From Taeniopygia guttata (taxonomy: Eukaryota > Chordata > Aves > Passeriformes > Estrildidae), in NCBI RefSeq assembly GCF_048771995.1, contig NC_133024.1:21220001-21284000 (forward strand): DNA of 64,000 nucleotides, in the 5' to 3' direction. Numbering within the stretch: position 1 is the stretch's first letter; each line of letters starts with the position of its first letter. This document shows positions 59,419 through 64,000 of this stretch, piece by piece. The position numbers and the translations under genes are program-made. The notes below the pieces were generated by a model. It saw only the letters and a list, made by a program, of their open reading frames with translations. It made no database searches and was not told the origin of the DNA.

Positions 59419-62400
59419 GTGAGTGATCTGCTCAGCACTGTGGGCTCAATAGAGGTGACAGCCAGGGGGGTTAAGATCTACAATAATAAACTGTGTCTGC
59501 AATGAGCACACCAGAGTTTATAGGGGACTGCAGCCTTGCAGTCTGCTAAAACCAGTGTATGAAAAAGACGGGGTGACCTTGCTTCTTTTTGGTCACTGCC
59601 AAACCATTCCTCCTATGAAGCATGCTGGAAAAATAGATAGACTAACTTGTGATTGCACAAAAAGGAAACTTTTGCAAGGGAATACCTCTCAAAACCTTTG
59701 TATTGACTTCTTATTGCTAATAATCATCAGTCTATATTAGCAAGTCCTCATCTGTAGGCTTCAAATTACTGCACAGAAACAGATTGGTGTTGTTAGACCC
59801 AGCTGCAGTTCCCATCCCTCTGGGTGGTATTAACAGCTTGTACGAGCAGCCAGTACCACAGTGGGTACAATAAAACTGCCCTATGTGCTCTGTCTGTATG
59901 TGCAGTCTGAATTGCATGGTCCCACAGTTGTTGCTGGTGCCCTTAGAAACAAGTGTGGAATATTGCTTAGTATACACTGTTTTAGAAGGACAAAACATTG
60001 TGGTATAAATGGATCACACGTCTCACTATTTGGGGAACATAGAAAGGCACAGGAAAAGAGTGGAAAATCTGGTGAGAAGGATGCTAATTCTGAATCAGGC
60101 ACTAGCTTGAAGAAGGCTCTCCACAGAGGTTCTGCTCTGAACTGGGCTGACAGCAGAGTCCAGCCCATAACAGACAAGCAGCTAGCAGAACAAGATTTGC
60201 ACAGTGTCACTAAGGTTTTTATTTAATTTATCTTCACCAGCCTTTTGCTGCTGCCCACCCCAGCTGTTTCCTCAACATGCACATGTTTTACAAGAGCTCT
60301 CAGGAGATCCACATAGAAGAGAGAAATTAAGAGACACAGAGAAAGATTTACTCATGTGGTGTGACTTTCAGTAATTTTGCAGACTTTGATTTTGCAGAAT
60401 TTGTAGCGGAAATTACTGTTGACTGTAACTTGATTAGGGACATAGGTGAAAGAAGTAAAAATGAAAAATCTAGTCTATTGGATCAGCAAGGTGATTCTGC
60501 AGAGAGAAGTTACCTTCCCAAAATACCAGCTCTTGGTGTAAGAGCATTGTTGCCATTCTGATTCCTCCTAACAACCTATACTGATAGAAATCTGCTGCTG
60601 AGGTTCTTTTTATATCGTGAAACTGCTTTTGCTTCATTTAAATTGCTTTGAAAACTGCTGTTAGGCTACAGATAACTTCTAAATGGACTTTCACTTGGTG
60701 TACAGTAGCTTAAATTGTCTCTTTAGCAGTGTAAGGGACTAAAATGGGGTAAGATGGGTTTGTCTCTGACTAATTAAATTGGTACAAAGAATCACACCTT
60801 ACCAACAGGGTTTTTTCAGTTTCTTTCCTCTCAGCTAATGAAAATCATGACTTCATGGTGATACTAGTTCCTTCTGAAATGTCAGGGTGAATGTGTAGAT
60901 AAAATCTTATTATAATGTTGGTAAGGGAATATTTTGTTATCTGAATATGCCTGGGTACTTTTTATTTCATTGTGTAAGCTGCCTGATTTTTTAATTTTAA
61001 CTTATACACTCCTTATCAGCCTGATTCTACTTTTCCTATAGTCAGTGACATCTCTAGAAATGTCAGTGAGAGCAGAAATAGAATTCTTTATGATTAAACT
61101 ACAGCAAGATTAAAAATTACAAAAGTATGTCATACTGCCATTTGCATTTATCTTTTTAACATAGTTACTGTAGCAGAGACCATGAAAAAGAATCTCTGCA
61201 TTTCTGAAAGTATTTTTCATCAAAAAACACAGCATCACACTAAAACAAAGAAAATACAGACCGTGGCCTCAAGCAAAGAACTCTGAACCATGCTATTCAA
61301 AAGAAGACAAACTTGAGACAATTTCCTGTGAGTGCTGAGTTTTTCTCAGGTTCAGAATTCTTCAGTGATTGTCTCCAGAGAGAGTCTCAGTAGAAAAAAA
61401 TATTGATCTTATTCTGCTGCTGCTAAATGAGTACAACTAAACCATTCTTGCTGAAGGGTAGATGAATACTTTTGAAAACTGTGTTCTACAATGAGAGAGA
61501 AGAGCCAGCCTGAACTTTTGCGTGTGAAAACTAAAACAGTTGGTGTGGACGGACACTTTGTCAGCAAAACTCAGAAATTAAAGAGAAACCCGATACAAGA
61601 GTGTCCCAGAGAAAGAAAGTCTAATTGATTAGTGTTTCTCAAGTGTCAAATTCTAGTATGCACAATTCTATCTGCTCTGAGTCATCTCTAATTGGTACTG
61701 AGGGTCCCAAAATGTCACAGTTAGATGAACCAACTTCAGTGTTTATATACAGATATGTCTCCATGGCTGTATCATACTTCATTATAATAATCACCTGCCC
61801 TAGCAATATGCCTAGGGGAAATATTCTGAACAGGATAGACATCATTAACATTGAAACGTGTGCTATATCACAAAATACATCCCAGTGGGTGTAGCTGATA
61901 CAGTGGGAAACCATCTCCTATTTTACTCAGACCTATTGTATTCAATTGACACTTCAATATCAAATGCAGTGTTATCTGACTGAGTAGGTTTCCTCTCTCA
62001 GTGTTTATGCCATACTAGCTAGGCAGTATCTTGAGACTTTGCAATCCCTGTTATTGCCTGGAGACAGGGAGGTGCCACTGTTCCCCTCTTTGTATGGGGC
62101 GAATCCATAGGGGATCAGTGCAGGCAGCCATGACGGGGGGAAAGAAGCCCTTTCCAGGCTTGAATGCTAAAGCAACTTTACTGGTTACTGCACATTTAAG
62201 TTTGATATCAAACATCTTCCCACTCAAGGTCTGTACTGTGGAGTAATTGCAGCAGATTTGCTCCAAATAAAATGAAGAGGCTGAAGGGCTTGGCTATTGC
62301 AGCGATGGAAGTCACGTGTGCACCTACCTGATCATTGAAACAAACATTCTGACTGAAACAAATCTGGAGAAATCACAATTTGCCATGCTAAAAGACAGAT

Positions 62401-64000
62401 TTTAACAGTAAAGCCACTTAATCAGCAGAACATGTTAGGTGGTAAGTTTTCCATCGTTAGACTCTGTACAGTCAAAACATGCTGGTCCAAGTGAGGCAGG
62501 GAATTACTGGGAGCGAAGCCGGTTAACACAGGGAAGTGCTCTAATCTTAGTGCTACAGGAGGTTAAAATGGATGGTGACAGTATTCTCTTCTGGATTGGT
62601 CTATAGGTCCTTTGGGGATAAACTTGAGCCTCTCAAATAAAAAGGCAGAGCAGTCTGCCTACATTGTGGGCAGAGGAATTAACAATCTGCGTGTAACACA
62701 GACAGCTCTCCACAATCTAGTGAAATTAAATTTTCATGTGGATTAATTTTCTCCTCTAATTAAATTTCAGCTATGTATCTAAATGTGTTCCTTTGAACCT
62801 TAACTGGAGGAGATCTAAGCATTGGAAGGAGCAATGCTTCCATATTTTTTATCATGTCCCAGTTTGGTGCATCCTGATCAGAAAGACACCATATAGTGTG
62901 TATATCCTTGATTAAGGTTCTATTTAACTAGAAAGGTCATGGCTCACAGTACTTTGGAGACCAGTGGGGAGTGCTGCTCCTCAGGGATCAGTACTGGGAC
63001 TAGAGCTTTTCATTACCTTTGTTGGTGACAGGGGCACACCATCGGCAAGCTTGCCAGCACCCCCCCGGTGTGTGCTCGAGTTGACGTGTGGAGGAAAGGG
63101 ATGTCATCCAGAGGGATCTGGATAGGTTTGAGAGCAGGGCCTGCACAGACTTCATAAAGTGAACTTTGTGGTTCTGTGTTAAAATGCGGGCTGGATGGAG
63201 AATAGGTTCAGAGCAATCCTGAGGACAAGGACTCAGGAGTGTTGGTGGACAAGAAGCACAACATGACCCAGCAATGTGCACTGACAGTCCAGAAAGCCAA
63301 ACACATCCTGGGCTGCATCTAAAGCAGTGCAGCCAGCAGGGTGAGGGAGGGGAGTGTGACCCTCTGCTCCACTCTGTGCGACTCTACCTGGAGTGCTGCA
63401 TCCAGCTCTGGAGCCTCCAGTACAGGAAGGACATGGATCTGTTGGAGCAAGTCTGGAGGACAGAACCTCTCCTATGAGGAAAAGCTTAGATAGCTGACGT
63501 TGCTCAGCCTGGAGTGGAGAGAGATATAGCATCCTCCCAGTACCTAAAGGGGGCTGCAAGAGAGCTGGAGAGGGACTTTATAAGGACATGGAGTGATACA
63601 AGGAGTGGTGATGAACTGGAAAAGGCTGCCCCATGAAGCTGTGGGTGCCTCATCCCTGGAGGTGGTTCAAGGCCAGACTGAATGAGGCTCGGAGCAACCT
63701 GGTCCAGTGGAATGGGCTGGGGACACCAATCCAGGGACTGCAACAAGATAATCGTTAAGGTCCCTTCCAACCCAAAGCATTCTATGATATCTTCTTCAAT
63801 ACTGCACTGACCCTGTATCAGCAAGTATTAATATTAGATGAAAATTTTCAAATTTATCAAAATCTGTCTTTTCCTGTCAGCAGAAGCTGCTGAATGCATG
63901 CAGCAAAAACTATATCAAGGTATCCAGACAGGTGAGTGGGATGTCATGATTGTTAGCAATTTGCATTTGGGTGTCACTAGAGAGTATGATTGCAGGGGAA
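59419..64000 (+). other. TBX19: TBX19 intron 1 (partial)
   Basis: At least 4.6 kb of intron. It contains one long CR1 fragment at about 62930-63790 and otherwise no recognised gene, RNA or repeat. Confidence 0.6.
62930..63790 (+). mobile_element. CR1 LINE 3' fragment, longest copy in the window
   Basis: About 860 bp covering the end of CR1 ORF2 and the 3' UTR. It starts near GACCAGTGGGGAGTGCTGCT and runs through AGGGATCTGGATAGG, TACCTGGAGTGCTGCATCCA and CTGGAGAGGGACTTTATAAG to AACCCAAAGCATTCTATGAT. It is 5'-truncated and in the same orientation as TBX19. Its reading frame is disrupted, and the open frames seen here are remnants or antisense chance frames. Confidence 0.9.

Overview
This is a vertebrate nuclear window, almost certainly from a bird. 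Several CR1 LINE fragments carry the avian 3' end, and two long terminal repeats resemble avian ERVK and ERVL families; the ERVK-like one resembles passerine copies. The window holds four complete spliced protein-coding genes and the first coding exon of a fifth. I traced the exons by reading conserved protein against GT/AG splice sites, and every intron phase closes.

Layout, left to right. TTF2 (minus strand, 23 coding exons, 460-18158, 1172 codons) is an SNF2-family ATPase that releases RNA polymerase II and its transcripts. Its CpG-rich promoter (18159-18440) has three evenly spaced CCAAT boxes. GPR161 (minus strand, five coding exons, 20988-27121, 521 codons) is the ciliary orphan receptor that restrains Hedgehog signalling; its CpG-island promoter and probable non-coding first exon lie at 28440-29095. 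TIPRL (plus strand, seven exons, 31119-37693, 273 codons) is a regulator of PP2A-family phosphatases. SFT2D2 (plus strand, eight exons, 40929-46558, 160 codons) is a four-pass Golgi/endosome membrane protein. After about 12.7 kb comes the first coding exon of TBX19/TPIT (59222-59418, plus strand), the pituitary corticotroph T-box factor; its intron 1 runs off the right edge.

The order GPR161-TIPRL-SFT2D2-TBX19 matches human 1q24. TTF2 sits in human on 1p13, so the TTF2-GPR161 junction is a rearrangement relative to mammals. The genes are not an operon and are not functionally linked in any obvious way. GPR161 and TIPRL are divergent; TIPRL and SFT2D2 are tandem.

The rest is introns, 3' UTRs, CR1 fragments (densest around the TIPRL promoter), one ERVK-like and one ERVL-like solo LTR, and short A/T tracts. 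The oddest non-coding signal is an 87-bp segment containing a polyadenylation signal that occurs twice, 3 kb apart, with one mismatch (50170-50256 and 53155-53241). I found no previously undescribed multi-gene system. The points most worth a second look are that duplicate, the TTF2 CCAAT array, a possible signal-peptide isoform of GPR161, and tandem splice acceptors.
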